From the NCBI RefSeq assembly GCF_009870125.1, contig NC_046679.1, positions 13,888,001-13,952,000 of the forward strand: DNA of 64,000 nucleotides, written 5' to 3'. Each line of letters opens with the position of its first letter. Positions within the stretch are counted from its first letter, which is position 1. A program made the position numbers and the translations under genes. The DNA comes from Drosophila pseudoobscura. Lineage: Eukaryota > Arthropoda > Insecta > Diptera > Drosophilidae. The notes under the pieces are model-generated. The model ran no database searches and was not told the DNA's origin. It saw only the letters and a program-made list of their open reading frames with translations. Of this stretch, positions 36,882 to 49,810 are shown in pieces.

Positions 36882-37748
36882 TGTTTCGAATAAGAGCATG
36901 AGAGTTTCGAAATAAAACAAGGAACATGGAGGGTTTTTACAATTAAATCCGAAAAAGGCAGCCTTTTTTTAATACAAAACGAAAAATTCTTTAAAATTCT
37001 CATCGGAATCATCGATTTGGAAGAGTATCTAAAGATTTGTTTACCCGTAGATAGTTTTTATTGTTGTTGCTTGTCAGCCAATTCTCATCTCAATTGCCGC
37101 CACAGACTTGACGTTTTTCTCCGTATATCTTTGTATCTTTTGTTGCTGCTGTCTGGCGTCTGCTGTTGATTTCATTTGTTTAAAAGTCGGAAAAAGAGTG
37201 GACAGCGCCCACACCCACGCTCCAAGGGGCTAAAAGCGGAAGGGAATGGCCAAAGTCTAGACTTTGGAAGGGTCCCATAAAATGCGAGTGGATGATAGTT
37301 TTATGGATTATTTTTTCAGGTTTCGAGATTGTTGGAAGATGTGGATGTATTATGGGAGATGGAAAATCAAAGATTAAACAGAAGTTAAACCAATGAAAGA
37401 TCTGTCTTTTAGCAAATATTTTATTCCTGATATATTCCATAAACCATCTTAAATCTTCATCTTTTGTCCCTGCAATACCCAAACCAAATATTGAGATGTA
37501 TCTTTATCTTTTGGTATCCACACAATCGCTGGAATCTCTGAGGTTCACTGAACTTTTTCTGACTCACACGCAAAATGTTGTTTCGCTTTGGTTTCTAGAT
37601 TTATTTTTCGGTTTTTCTCCTTATTTTTTTTGTGTGTTTGTTGCTGCACAAAATTTGCATTTTGTACAATTATTTGTCGTCGTTAGTTTATTGCACAATT
37701 GGACAACAAGTCGAAATGAGTTTAACCGTAAAGTGTGGTTGTCTGTCG

Positions 37749-37769
37749 GTCTGTCTGTCTGTCTGTCTC
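37749..37769. repeat. (GTCT)n microsatellite
   Basis: Pure tetranucleotide run. Confidence 0.9.
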
Positions 37770-37859
37770 TCTGTTGATTGTCTCTGTGTTTGTGCAACGC
37801 TTGAAAGGCAGATACTGCCATACAGTGGGATGGAAAAGTGATTTTATGGGCGAGATTGC

Positions 37860-38190
37860 GGAGAGAGAGAGCAGCAGTCTTTGCTGCAAAGCCACTCTGG
37901 AAAAAGGGAGAGAAAAGATACAAAAAAGTATCTAAATCATCCAATCCCTCTGGGAGAGGAGGAGAGAAGGCGATGAGAGTTTCTTAAGATACATAAAATC
38001 TATCTTAACCCACCCTTTTGATGCTTATCCACTCTGGAAAGAGAAAAAGATCTATACGATACATAAAAAGCATCTAAATCCTCCAATTAGCCATATAAGT
38101 CTATAAGAGATCCTTAAGATACATAAAGACTATCTTAACCCCCCACTTTGCTGCTAAGCCACTCTGGGATAGGACTGAAAAGTATCTGAA
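37860..38190. repeat. Tandem array of about 130-base units containing dispersed repeat A
   Basis: Three degenerate units. CTTAAGATACATAAA and CTATCTTAACC occur at 37983 and 38113 (130 bases apart). AAG(T/C)ATCTAAATC-TCCAAT occurs near 37927 and 38069. Each unit carries a form of the repeat A word: CTGCAAAGCCACTCTG at 37884, GCTTATCCACTCTGG near 38023, and CTGCTAAGCCACTCTG at 38151. Confidence 0.8.
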
Positions 38191-39094
38191 GCTCTCTCCT
38201 GCATACAGGGATTGCTCACACATTGTTATCCCTAGATCAAAAGACCCTTGGATCTTTCCCTATGAATACCATTCAACGGATAACCTCTTCCCCTCTTGTG
38301 TCCTCCCCCTTGTCCAAGGAACCCATGCTTAAGCAATGCCCATTAAATGTCTGTTCGATAAATTTGCATTTGCCACTGTGCCACAATATGTTAAAGTCTT
38401 GGGGTGCCCCTCCACGCCACAGCACGGTTCGGAGTCGACTCCCCGATGCAGTGCACCTCCCTTCGCCCTGGCGTGGCATTCTTGATAAGTTAAGCTTTAT
38501 GGCTGCGCTAGTTCATTAAATTTATTTTACAGACACACGGGTCGGGTCTCTCATTCTCCCACTCCCTGCCCCCTGCCCCCTGCAGCAGCAACAATGTGGC
38601 CTGCCCCCGCTTTGTGCCGCACCTAAAGACTTTTGCTGTTGCAGAACGAACGAATGGGGACGGAAGAAAGAGAGCAACCAGCAACCACAGACACAATCCT
38701 GTTCTGCCTCTCCCTCTCGAAGACTCTCTTTCGTTCTCGCTCTCTGCTTGTGGCATGCAACAACTCTCACAGTAGTCGTCTTGTGGCCGGGCATAGTGTG
38801 GCAAAGTAGTAAATTTAACGTCAGTTGCATTTAAATTGAAACTTGAGTGCCGCCCTTCTGCTTGAAGGTTCTATCGCCAGCTCCCCTGCTGCATCGCCAT
38901 CGGTCATCAGTCTCCTCCTTTCTCTCTCTCTCTCCTCTTCGTACCACAAGACACTTCTCTTCTTTCGTGCCACAAACCAAATACTTCGTTTGTGGCTCTT
39001 GTCGACAGTTTGAGTTAATTTCAGAGTGTTCCGCCTTTTCCGCACACATTTAGTTGCAAGTACAGTGCGTTTCATAGCTAATGGTAGCCCTTTA

Positions 39095-39116
39095 TGGCTA
39101 AGCCACACTGGGAGAG
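39095..39116 (+). repeat. Dispersed repeat A, diverged copy
   Basis: GGCTAAGCCACACTGGGAGAG, two changes from the 16-base consensus. Confidence 0.65.
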
Positions 39117-41229
39117 TTAGAGATATTCTATATTCCTTCAGAATCTCCAACGACAGACAGTTGGGTCCGATAATATCCTTTCTAACCTTTTAATCGGTCC
39201 ACTTTCGATAAGTTATCGCTTTTATATGATTAATTTTCGATAATTTATCAAAGACCTGCCTTAAAACTGCGCAACGCACTGTTCTGTGTGGATGTATCTT
39301 TGTATCTTTTGCCCCTGGCATGCATCCCAGAATGAACGGAACAAGCAAGGGACACAGCAGAAGGATGACTATGAAGAGAGTGTACAAGGATGAAGATGAA
39401 GGCTGTAGATGGAGATGGGGGATTGCCCCTGATTGAATCCCCTTAACCACTCCCCTGTGTTTGTTCTGCCTGCCGTTGCGATTTCTGCATCCCCAGTCCC
39501 TGTTTATGGTTTTCCCTCTCTCTCACTGTCTGTCTGTCTGTATCCCCTACTCCTCCTCCTCCTCCTCTCATAAAATTTAAAGTTGAGCAACGAGTAAAAG
39601 TTGGACCCTTGACTCTGGGCCTCCGTTGCTGTTGTATTACTTTAACGCGCTCCACTGAAAGATACAAATTGTTATGCAAAATGGTGAAAAGTTTCATTCG
39701 GATACGGCATGGTACCAGCGACTGTATGACTGACTGACTCTCTTGTTTTTTCGTGTACTACCCTATACAATCGAGGGTATTATGATTCTTAGAAGAGGTT
39801 AAATCAGATACTATAAGATCATACAAAATATATCATAAATATATCATCAAAATCAATATATATACATATATGTGATTGGTTTTCATTCAAGATTAGGCTA
39901 AAAATTTTCCTAGATCCATATTTTGGATTGAAAGCTGTTTTTATTTATATAGTTTAATTTTTTCAAAGGAATTTTTCTTGTAAAAAAAAAACATTCGTTT
40001 TAAAATTTGTATTTTGTTTTTATTAAATTAAATGTTTAATATTAGTATTATTTATTTTATTTATTTCTTTTTTTGAAAAATCGGTAGAATTTTCGTAGAT
40101 TTTATTTAATTTAAAATTCTATTAAACCAATTTAAAAATTAAAAATAAAAAATGTTCAGCTTTTATTTGGATCTAAAATAAAATTTTAACATGCAAGATG
40201 CACCTTCAAGAGTATCCCTGCCTTCGCTCTACACAGTTTCTTCTGTTTTTATATCTTTGTTGTTGCCGTTGATAAAAAAATGAAACAAAAAAAAAAAAAA
40301 ACATAAGCACATTTTTGCTATACATTTTTTTGATTTATTTTCTTTTTATGTTGATCTGCTTTTTGCAGCCGTCGCATCGTCGATGTCTGCGCTTTTATTT
40401 AATTTCGCTTCCTTCAACAAAATGTTCATTGTAAATATCTCTCTGTGCAACTTCAATTGGTGGTGCTTCATGGTGGTGCCCCTCACTGGGCTGCCTGGTG
40501 GTGCCGGTGGTGCCCCTCGCTTTCAGCGGACTTGTCATCCCAGCCCCGGAGATCTTCCCCTTCTTTTGTGGAAACAGGGGAAGGCGATGAAGAAAGACAA
40601 TGCACAATGCGATCTTTATCAGAGGCAAAAAGCCTGGCAAAACCGTTGAGCGACGAGACTCATTGTACAATATGTTATTTATGTTGTTTAATATTCCCTT
40701 ACATGTCACGGTCCTCCCTCTACCTCTCTCTCTACTGTAAACCTCCTCCTGCTTTAAACCTTTATTAATCGGTTGTAAACCTTTAACTCTTGTCGTTTCA
40801 GGTATGTTTATCATCCGATGACATTTATGTTGACAATTGGCGAGGGTCTCTGCCTGTCTTCTGTCTTGTGTCTGTCTGTGTGTAAGTAAATGGGGTTAAG
40901 CAGATCTCAGATGTGATCTATGAGTGATGGGGCTGACGGGGGGGTTTGCATAAGCAAAAGTACAGTTGTGCAAGCCTTGGGAATGGGGGAGAAAGGGTTT
41001 TTAATTGAAATATTGGTATTTAAAGGTACTTTGGAAAGGTAAGCGAATATGAATCGGTTCTTGTTTGGTGTTGTAGTAAATACTTGAAATAAATTGTGTT
41101 TATTCTATGAAAACGCTTAAAGGATCATTCAATTCAATTAGTAAGGTAAATTCGCCGAAAGTAGTTGCGAGATTTCTTAAAAACATACTAGAAAGTGATC
41201 AAAACAAAGACTGTAACGAATAACCAGCC

Positions 41230-41480
41230 CTAGTAATACTGTTGTTAATAGAAAATACTAAATTAACACTAGAAAATGCTAAACAAATTCTAGAAAATAC
41301 TAAATAAATAGTAAAAAAAAACACTATTTTAAAAACAGAGAGAAACACTCTAAGCACTAAATAATTTATCAAAAAATACTATTTAAAATATGGTTAACAC
41401 TGGAAAAAATACAAGCAAACGTTTTTTTTTAATTGTGTACAAAATACCAGAAAATACCGTAATAAATACTAGAAAATACT
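41230..41480. repeat. Cluster of AAAATACTAG words
   Basis: AGAAAATACTA, AGAAAATGCTA, AAAATACCAG and similar words recur about eight times, as in 26820-27070. They recur in complement (CTAGTATTTT) at 60775-60830. Confidence 0.65.
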
Positions 41481-42174
41481 AGTTGGCAAATATTCAAAGA
41501 TAACTTAAATAATATATTTAGAATGTAATCAAATGAATGAAACGTTTTGTCCCGAATAACTTCGGTATTCTTTAAAAAATACCAGAAATCTATGGAGAGA
41601 TAAAACCAATTTTCGGTGAAAAGATTTGGTAAAACAGCTTTCAAAAGATGATAAGGAAAACATTGATTTAGGATATAAAAATACTGAAAAAGCCAATTAT
41701 CGATCCTTCGATGAGACGATAAAAATAGACTTGAGACGGTCCTCTTTCGTTCGAATTAAATCCAAAAAGAGTACTTGCTGATCCTTTAGAGAAAATCTTT
41801 TCACAAACTCAATTTGAGGGCCTCTTCTGAGACCCAAAATTATGCCCCAAAATTATGTAAATTTTGCAGCCATTTGAAATCCCCCGCAAAAAACTTCTTA
41901 AGCTTCTCCCTCTCTCCCGTTTTGGTTTTTTCGCGTAGACTTATTCAAAATTAATGGCCATCAGACCAGAGAGAGGGAGAGAGAGAGATAGAGAGAAAAA
42001 ACGCCGCCTCGACCAAGCCCCCGGGGCCATTGAAACGCAAAACGCCCTAATAAACCTTGAGGTTTTGCTTCGAGTCGATGGCACGTTTAATGCCCCCGAA
42101 AAAAGCATTCGAGTCGAGACACCTATATAAGACTTCTAACGTCTATAATTACAAAGCAAATACACGCACAAATA

Positions 42175-42228
42175 CACGAAAGATACGCAGATACGAAGAT
42201 ACGCGGATACTCGGATACAGATACAGTC
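42175..42228. repeat. GATAC-rich minisatellite
   Basis: Repeats of AGATACG/GGATAC/AGATACAG at 6-10 base spacing. Related GATACAGATAC runs occur near 45490 and 62418-62458, and TATCTGTATC near 54452. Confidence 0.8.
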
Positions 42229-42874
42229 ACGAACGTTCGTACGTTCATATCGTTCGGTCAATAGCCAGACCAGAGAGCTTGTTAATTATGCCCGTCCTCT
42301 AACCAACGAAATTATGACAAATTTATGTGGCCAAGAACACATTTTGGAGTTCGATCGAAGGAGAGAAGTTCAAATAATCCGCCCCTTCGAATAAACAAAA
42401 CGAAAACTACCCATCGTAACATGAAGAGGAACCCCCACAAAAAAAAGCGACGCGCGAGACACATTCTGCGGCAAACATTGCCCCAAAACTGAAATAAAAT
42501 CGTGAGCCATTTGAAACTTATGACGGGACCGACCAGGGGGTTCATGGTCAAAACAACCTGAGTTCGTTAAAACAATCAAAAAAAAAAAAAGAAGGCAAAA
42601 AGAAGCAAAGAGAGAAGCACAAAATAACAGAAAATCATGCGATAAAAAAAGGCGCAGAATGCGAAAAACAAATGAACAAAATTTGTGTGTACTCGCGGGA
42701 ATGAAATAAAAATAAGAAAACGGGAAAAGAAAACCGTGGAAGATTCGATCAGGGAAATACTCTATATAGATTCTAGGGTTGGGACTTTGGATATTTTGGC
42801 CACTAATCCCAATAGTTTCTGTGCTTCATAAGCTCTGTTCTTTCACTTGAAGTTAATTCGTTGCAAAAATGTCC

Positions 42875-42894
42875 CATAAGCGAAAGGACACATT
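42875..42894 (+). repeat. Dispersed repeat C, copy 2
   Basis: Identical to 36862-36881. An imperfect third form (CCATAAGCGAACGG) is at 43071. Confidence 0.75.
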
Positions 42895-43092
42895 GCGAAG
42901 GACGCAATCCGAAACCATTCGCCACAAGCGACTAGCGGATGGAATCTATATAATGCGATTATTGGAAGGAGTGCTATGCTTCTTAGAAACAGAGATCAAA
43001 AGCAGCTTCCACTGTTCCGCTGGTTCCATTGTTCCACTTTCACCGAATGGTGCGGAATGTAGTTGATTTCCCATAAGCGAACGGCCATCGGA

Positions 43093-43286
43093 AGAACTAT
43101 CTTTTGTTGCACAAACTTCTTCCTTCAACCTAAAAAGAACTCTCCCAAAGGGTATCCCCTGGAAGAACCCAAGCATTGGGAGAACTATAAAGAGAATTGG
43201 GAGAACTATCTTTTGTTGCACAAATTTCTGCCCTCAACCTAAAATAACTCTCCCAAGGGTATCCGCCTGGAAGAACCCAAGCATGT
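43093..43286. repeat. Tandem duplication, 109-base period
   Basis: The first unit starts AGAACTATCTTTTGTTGCAC at 43093 and the second at 43202. Both run on through CTCAACCTAAAA, ACTCTCCCAA, GGGTATC and CTGGAAGAACCCAAGCAT, with small indels. High identity suggests a recent duplication. Confidence 0.9.
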
Positions 43287-44359
43287 TGAAATATTTTTGG
43301 CTGTCAATATTTATGACTAGCAAACAATATTCTAATGGTTATTTCTCGTTGTGTGTGAGATTTCGTGCAAAAGTTTATCCGACTCCCCGGAGAAGTATCT
43401 TGTATCTTGAGCAAAAGTTTTTGCATGTATCTGAAGTGCGCTCTCGCTCTCTGTCTATCGGATGTCAGCCCCGTGTCTGTCCATAAATTATGCTCTCTAT
43501 GGGGGCTGGGGCTTGGGCTGGTGCTGGTGCTGGGCTTCTTCGCTGGTCTTCAGCTGCTTGAATATTTGTACAACTTCTAGTTTCGTTGTCGCTCGTTGCG
43601 CCACCGCCTCTGCTTCGCTTCTCTTCCGTTTGAAGCGTGTGCACACCTTGAAAATAACTTCCAAGGTTGCCTCTGGCTCTGCCTCTGCCTGCGATGAGAA
43701 TGATTGCCACTGCTGTCGCTGTCTTGCTGTCTCTATCTATCAGTGGTTACCCCGTCTCTTTCTCTGTCTCTTTTTGCACGATTTCATTGTATGCCCCGTG
43801 CCATGGCCACACTCTTGGCTCTGGGCCCTAGGGTTCTGCTGTGGTTCCCATCATTGCCCTGCCCTGTCCCCGCCCCGCCCTGCCCTGCCCTTCCGCGGAT
43901 GGGGTACTTGTCTTCTTGTCCAACTTGTTCTCCGTTCAACCCGTTCATCATCCGCCAAGTTCTGGTCTGGAATGGGCTTTGTTTTGCTGCTTAGCCTTTA
44001 GCCGGTTGTTGCCACCGCTTTTTGTGCTGTTCGCTCAGTGACGTCAGAAGTGTTTAGCCGGTTCCGGTTCTGGTCTTCATTTCCAATGTAAATCAATGCT
44101 AATCAAAAGGGAAGCCATAAAAACGATTCAATGTAGGGAAATTTAACAAATTATCAAACGAAGAAACATCAGAACAAGTTTTAAAAGTGGATTTGAATGA
44201 AAAAGGGATATAAATTAGGTTTAAACATCGAAGAATGAGCAGAAACTCTCTTTGGACAGTCGCTTGAAGTGAATCCGTGTAGGATCTTGAGTACGATGAA
44301 CCCTACAGAAGATGAACCCTATAGAGGTGCTGGAGTGCTGGAACTAATCAGCTTCTGGT

Positions 44360-44800
44360 TAATAGTTTTTTTATATATTTAATTGAATATATGTTAAAAA
44401 TATTTTTTAAAAATTATGTTTTTATTTTGTTTATTTTCTTATTAATTCATGGAAGAACATTCAATCGTAGCTTTCCTTAAAAAAGTTGTTTTTTGATTAA
44501 AAAAGTTTTCGTTTCCTAAAAAATTAAATTAAAAATTAACCTTTAACATCATCCTTTTAATTTAATTTGTATTTTACTGTTTAGTTTTTAATACATTCTT
44601 TAATTTTTATTTCATTATTTATATTGTAATATATTCTTTAATTTTTATTTTATATTTTTAAATTATATTATATTTATATTGTTTACTCCTTTGTTTTTAT
44701 TTTATTTTTATTTATTATTATTTATTATTATTCAATTTATTCTTTTACATTTTCTAGTTTTTCTTAATTTTTTTTTTTTTTGTTATTTGTACCTTCAATT
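44360..44800. repeat. AT-rich low-complexity block
   Basis: About 440 bases almost wholly A/T with T-rich runs on the + strand. Confidence 0.9.
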
Positions 44801-45349
44801 GTTTGGATTTGGATTTTTGACTGATTTTTGCAGTTGTTTTGTGGCTGTCTCACGTACGTCGAGATGTGTGCATTTTAATGATCTAAATTATGGTTACTTT
44901 ATTGCGTTATTAATAACATTTTGATTGCATCACGTAGGCACGCAACGAGCGGCGCAGAGCATAGCTCTTCCTCAAAGAGCAGACCCCGAAAAATCCGATC
45001 CTCTGCGGCTCTGCTGCTGCTTTGGGGCTGTCAACACGCGCTTCTTGGGGGCTCTGCTCACGTTTCACGTACATATTTTTTGTTTTATTTTTATTTTTTT
45101 TTTGGTGGCGTCCACGTAAATGGAAATGGCATGGAAATGGGTGCAAGGTGTGTGCGTGTGCGTGTGCTTGTGCGTGTGGGGCAGTGTCTGCGAGGAGGAG
45201 GCACTGGGGTCTCGGTCTCCTCCTTGGATTGGATTCCATACACTGGCGAAGGGCAACGCGAGTTTCATTTTGCAGCTGGTAGAAATCGTGCTTCAAGCGT
45301 CCAGCCTTGGGTTTGCCTCCACTTACCCCTGCCCCCTCTTGGGGCACCC

Positions 45350-45373
45350 CCTTCCCTTCCCTTCCCTTCCCTT
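45350..45373. repeat. (CCCTT)n microsatellite
   Basis: Nearly pure pentanucleotide run. Confidence 0.9.
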
Positions 45374-48300
45374 CTCTCTTTCTTTTTTTTTTTGGTGGTG
45401 TCTTATCAATGTTATTCGAGTGCCGTTTTTCAGTTAATTTTCCGTTTCTGTTATTGAATTTTTACAACTGCCCAAAGTGGGTCAAAGATACAGATACAAA
45501 GCCGAGACTCTTTGCCTCTGCTTCCGTCTCTGCCTCTGCCGGCGTCGCAGTCAACGTCAGTTTGTCGGCATCGTCGTCACATAATAAAGAGAGCGGCTAT
45601 GGCGGCATCCTCGACTCGACTCAACTCGACTCGACGGTAATTTAATGTTCATTAATGTCTGGGCATAATTTTTGGGTACTTCTTCTTTTGCGTGCAACGT
45701 GCCACGAAAAAGAAGATGAGGAATGTGGCAGCATCCTTCGACAAGAGATCTGCAGAGATCCCATAAGCGGCAGGCAGGCAGCAGCTGCCGCGACTCTCCT
45801 TCGTATTTAAATGGTTATATTTTGTGTGGAGGTATTTTATTTTTCAACAGCAAATTGAAGGTTTAGGTTCACAAGTAGAGGCTGTCTGATCTCATAAGTT
45901 TAATGTTCCCATAAACGAAATGAATATGCAGATGAAACAGGGATTGAGATGCGATACATCAAGATACTTTGAGGAACAGCTGCCTGTGTATATACGAAAA
46001 GGAAAAGGATGCTCCTGGGTTTATTTCAGATGGCAATCGAATTTATCTTTCAATCTATCCATCTTTCATTCTGGCCATATTCCCATATATCTGCTAAATT
46101 ATCCATCTTTAATGGATTAATCCATAAGACAAGCTCCATTAAAGCTCTGATTAGCTCTGTTAAAGAGCTCCATTGAAAAGGCTCTCCCATTTCTGGTGGT
46201 GTTGCCAGTCATCTCGTTTCAACCTTGTCTGCTGTCTCTCTTTAACCCTCGAAGCTATCTATCTGTATGCTGTCTAGTTATCTCTCTTCAACCCTCAAGC
46301 TGTCATCTCTCTTGTCATCTGTCGTGTGTCTAGTTATCTCGCTTTAACCTCAGTTGATGTCTAGATTTCAACCTTTGGAGAGTTTATCAGAGGTTATGGG
46401 AAACCTCTGTAAATATCTGTAATAATTAAGCGTTTATTTCTTATATAAAAGATCTTGTAGATCTTGCCATAACGAAATATATATTTCACACTCTCAGAAC
46501 TTGTTTATAACTAAAAAATCTCTTAAGAGCAGAGACATGATTGCCTTTTTATTTAGGGTATTTAATCCTACCAAAAGGATTCTCAGTCACTGTTTAAAGT
46601 CATTTTATATTAACTATAATTATGTTCTGCTTTAAAAACTAATTTTTCCCCATGAAAATCTCTTTGAATTCGTATTTGCGGAACGTTTTTGTCGAGGCAC
46701 ACAAAGAAAAATTCACTAAAAAGAGCACAAAATCTTTAAATATATGTAATGTATCTAAGATACTTAAACTTTTCGTCGATTTACATTTAATAAAAGTCTG
46801 TTTTCCTTTGATTTCCCCTAAAAGTTAAAGAAAACTAAGTACAAGCTTCTCAAACCCCTTTGGGGGGCAGTCATGTGGGCGCCGCTTTTACACGATAATT
46901 TAAGTGTTAAGGCCACGCCCACCGCCCACCGCCCACTACTGGCTACAATCATTATCTTTCTATAGATCCACTCAAGCGGAAACCGTGGCCAATCGCCGTG
47001 CCGTGTGTGGTGGAGTGTTGCAAGCGCCGCAGCGAGCCCATAGATTGGGGGGGTACAACACCTTTAGTGGTACTTGACTCTGCTGGCAGCTGCAGGGCTA
47101 GAAAAAAAATGATTGGAGTGGATTGGATTGCCTTGATTGACTGCTTGATTGATTGTTTAGGCTTGAGGGCAGACCCTTTTGGCCGGGGGATATCTGGATG
47201 GCTCTAATTGAATTATAATAAACAAAAGAATGGGGTACTTGCGGAGATCTATTCCCCGAGGATACCCCTGGCCTATTCGACAGATACTTGCAGTATCTGC
47301 TGCTGTATCTTGTATCTTTTGCTACCCCCAGAAAATCCCCTGTTTTCGTGCACTCAAAATCAATTACAAGAGCAATCTCTGGCCCACACTAAAATTTCAC
47401 CTCGCAAACGGAAATGAGGCAACATCTTCCCATAAAACGTGTGGCAGTGTAGAGATTTTTGGGCCAAAAGGGGGCCGGAGGTACCCCTAAGGGGATGCCT
47501 CCTATGGGGGTGCAAAATCAATATTGTTTGCCATTTTGCGGGAATTGTCGAAGAGCGAAACTGCGATAAGCTGACACACAAGAGAAAAGTGCCAGGAAAA
47601 CTGCAGGAAAACGATTTCAGCATCTGGACAGGACGAAAACATGGCCAGGGGTGGTGCCAGGGAGGGGTTTATGTTCAGGAAAATGGTTATGGGATACAAG
47701 GGTATAGAAAATAATTGAATAAAATACAGAAATTTAATGAAAATTCACTAGAACTTTTACAAAGTATCTTCAGCAAAAGAACTTTCGATTAAAGATACAT
47801 TTAAAAGGTTTTCCCGTTCCCTGACGCCTCTGCTTTTTTCCGTTTTGGGATCACAGAAATGCATTCAATTTAATATCGGAAAAGCTCTTTCTCCTTGGTC
47901 TCAAATGTGTGGATTAAGTTTGGGTATCTTCGAGATACTTTTTACCTCTTTATTTTCGTTGTTGTTGCTTTTGGGTACAAAGAAAGCGTCAGGCGGTTGA
48001 TAGGCAGCCGGCGGCAGTATTGTTTCAGCTCCATAAACTATTACATAAAACATTGAAAGCAGAGAGATAGAGAAATAGAGGAAGCAGAAAGGTGAAGAGG
48101 GCAATGCGAGGCAGCGAAAGAGATGGAGAGAGGAACTGGGAGGAGAGTGGGGTGAGGTGAGGGGAGGCCTGTGACTGAGGTAACGAGAGATTTGCTTAAA
48201 GGAGAAATCATTAGATACAAAGTGGGCGACGAGAGAGAAAACGACCGAAATGTAGAGTGTGAGAAAGCGACAGAGAGCGAGAGAGAGGGAGAGAAGAGAA

Positions 48301-48764
48301 AAGTTGTGTGGAGCGCAAGAAAAAGCTATCTGTCAGATATCCTTACACACTACCCAATGTGGCGCTCTTTCACAGCGTTGCTTAGCATTTAAGGGTGGGT
48401 TTTTCAATTATTTAGCTACCTGTCGTTCTTGAAGCATCACCATGATGGGGTTTCTGTTCCTATCGATTACTTTTTACAAGTACATCCCAAAGTTTAACGT
48501 TTTTCTCGATGCTCAGATGCCTTTTCTTCCTTGGTTTCTCCTTCTTTGTTACAAACTTCACAGCAAAACCATCATACTTTGCTCTTTGAAGGGTATAACA
48601 AACTGAAAACTTGCTGATAGCTGGAAAGGAGTGACAAAGAGAGAGAGAGAGAGTGGATGAGGGTGAATGCAGAGATAAAAGGAGACAAAAGGCAAGTGAA
48701 TGGTTGGTTCACTGCAATGAAAGGAGGAGGAGCTGCAGTGTCGTGGCGTGGAGTGGGGGGGCGC

Positions 48765-48784
48765 CGGGCCGGGCCGGGCCGGGT
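48765..48784. repeat. (GGGCC)n run
   Basis: About four perfect pentamers, unusually GC-rich for this window. Confidence 0.9.
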
Positions 48785-49128
48785 CTATCGTTATGCGGTG
48801 ATATGTTCAGGCGATATCACCAGACCCCGAACGAGCAGCGGCAGCGCACCCCGAAGCTCAATTGAAGCTCGAGTTATGTTTATGACAGTTTTCCCTGCTG
48901 CCGCCGCTGCTGCTGCTTTCCATTTTCCATGCTTTTCTCTCCCTCTCTCTCTCTCTCTTACTGCCTTTCTGTCTGTTTGGGAAAATGCAAATTTGTGCAA
49001 CGATGCGTTTTGCCAGCATTTAAAACTCGCGCGTGAAAGTCTCCGGAGTCTCCGGAGTTAATAATAGTTTTGCCCCCGACTCCTGTCACTTGTGGCTGCC
49101 CGTCGTGGCCCGTTGATGATCCTTATTA

Positions 49129-49147
49129 ATGATGATGATGATGATGG
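49129..49147. repeat. (ATG)n microsatellite
   Basis: Pure trinucleotide run. Confidence 0.9.
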
Positions 49148-49290
49148 GGCTGTTGATGGCTCCAAGATTATTATTTACATATGCGAATCAGGAAGGAAAA
49201 CGCTTGATGGATTGTTTGAAAGTGCAATTGGAAGATAAGGGAATATCCCTTTAAACAGAGACGATTCGGCTACCCTGACTCTCTCTCTCA

Positions 49291-49306
49291 CAGTGTGTCT
49301 TAGCAG
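49291..49306 (-). repeat. Dispersed repeat A, inverted copy
   Basis: The - strand reads CTGCTAAGACACACTG, one change from the consensus, followed by GAGAGAGAG as in other copies. Confidence 0.65.
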
Positions 49307-49787
49307 TTACACTTTTCTCACATCTTTTCTCTAAAAAGAATTTCTATAACCAATCGAATGGCGAATTAAATTTCGATTTTCACATGATTTTCGTCACAGT
49401 TTTCTCAACTGATTTTCTCTTCAGCTGCTGTTGTGGTGTTTAAATTTTCAGCTGCTGTTTTGCTTTTGCTTTTGCTTTTGCAATTGTTGCCAAGCAGAAA
49501 TCATTTCCAAAGGCCATTCAACGGATCGGCAGCACTAAATTGTTGGCTTTTGCGCTGCTGTTGCGGCCATTGGCGTGAAATTTGTGTGAATAACTCGAAA
49601 CGAAACAGAAAACAACAAAAGCAACGACAGCTTTTCACTTTGCCAACCCAAAAACAAACAACAACAACACCAACCAAAACTATGCCTATGATCAGAGGGG
49701 GGGGGGGGGGAGGGGGCTTCTGCTTCTCTGGCCGTGAAACAGGCAGCAGGCACATGGCACCACATTCGGGCCTTCAACTGTGGGGCT

Positions 49788-49810
49788 CTCTGCTCTGCTC
49801 TGCTCTGCTC
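49788..49810. repeat. (CTGCT)n microsatellite
   Basis: Four to five perfect CTGCT units. Confidence 0.9.

Larger units (their letters stand above)
33241..38200. other. Non-coding region dominated by degenerate tandem arrays
   Basis: No exon is found. Three separate arrays with periods near 122-137 bases lie in this 5 kb (listed separately), together with CAG, AAC and TG runs. Confidence 0.6.
38201..48000. other. Non-coding region, AT-rich blocks and simple repeats
   Basis: No coding exon is seen. AT-rich stretches lie at 39780-40170 and 44360-44800. There are repeat A and C copies, a 109-base tandem duplication, an AAAATACTAG cluster (41230-41480), and a third TGACGTCA at 44039-44046. CT- and TG-rich stretches give long but false open frames at 43.4-45.6 kb. 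Confidence 0.6.

Noticed and set aside
43462..44001. 179-codon + strand open frame, the longest unspliced frame outside the real genes
   Set aside because: Low-complexity CTG/CTC-rich DNA that is open in several frames at once; composition is Cys/Leu/Ser-biased with no domain.
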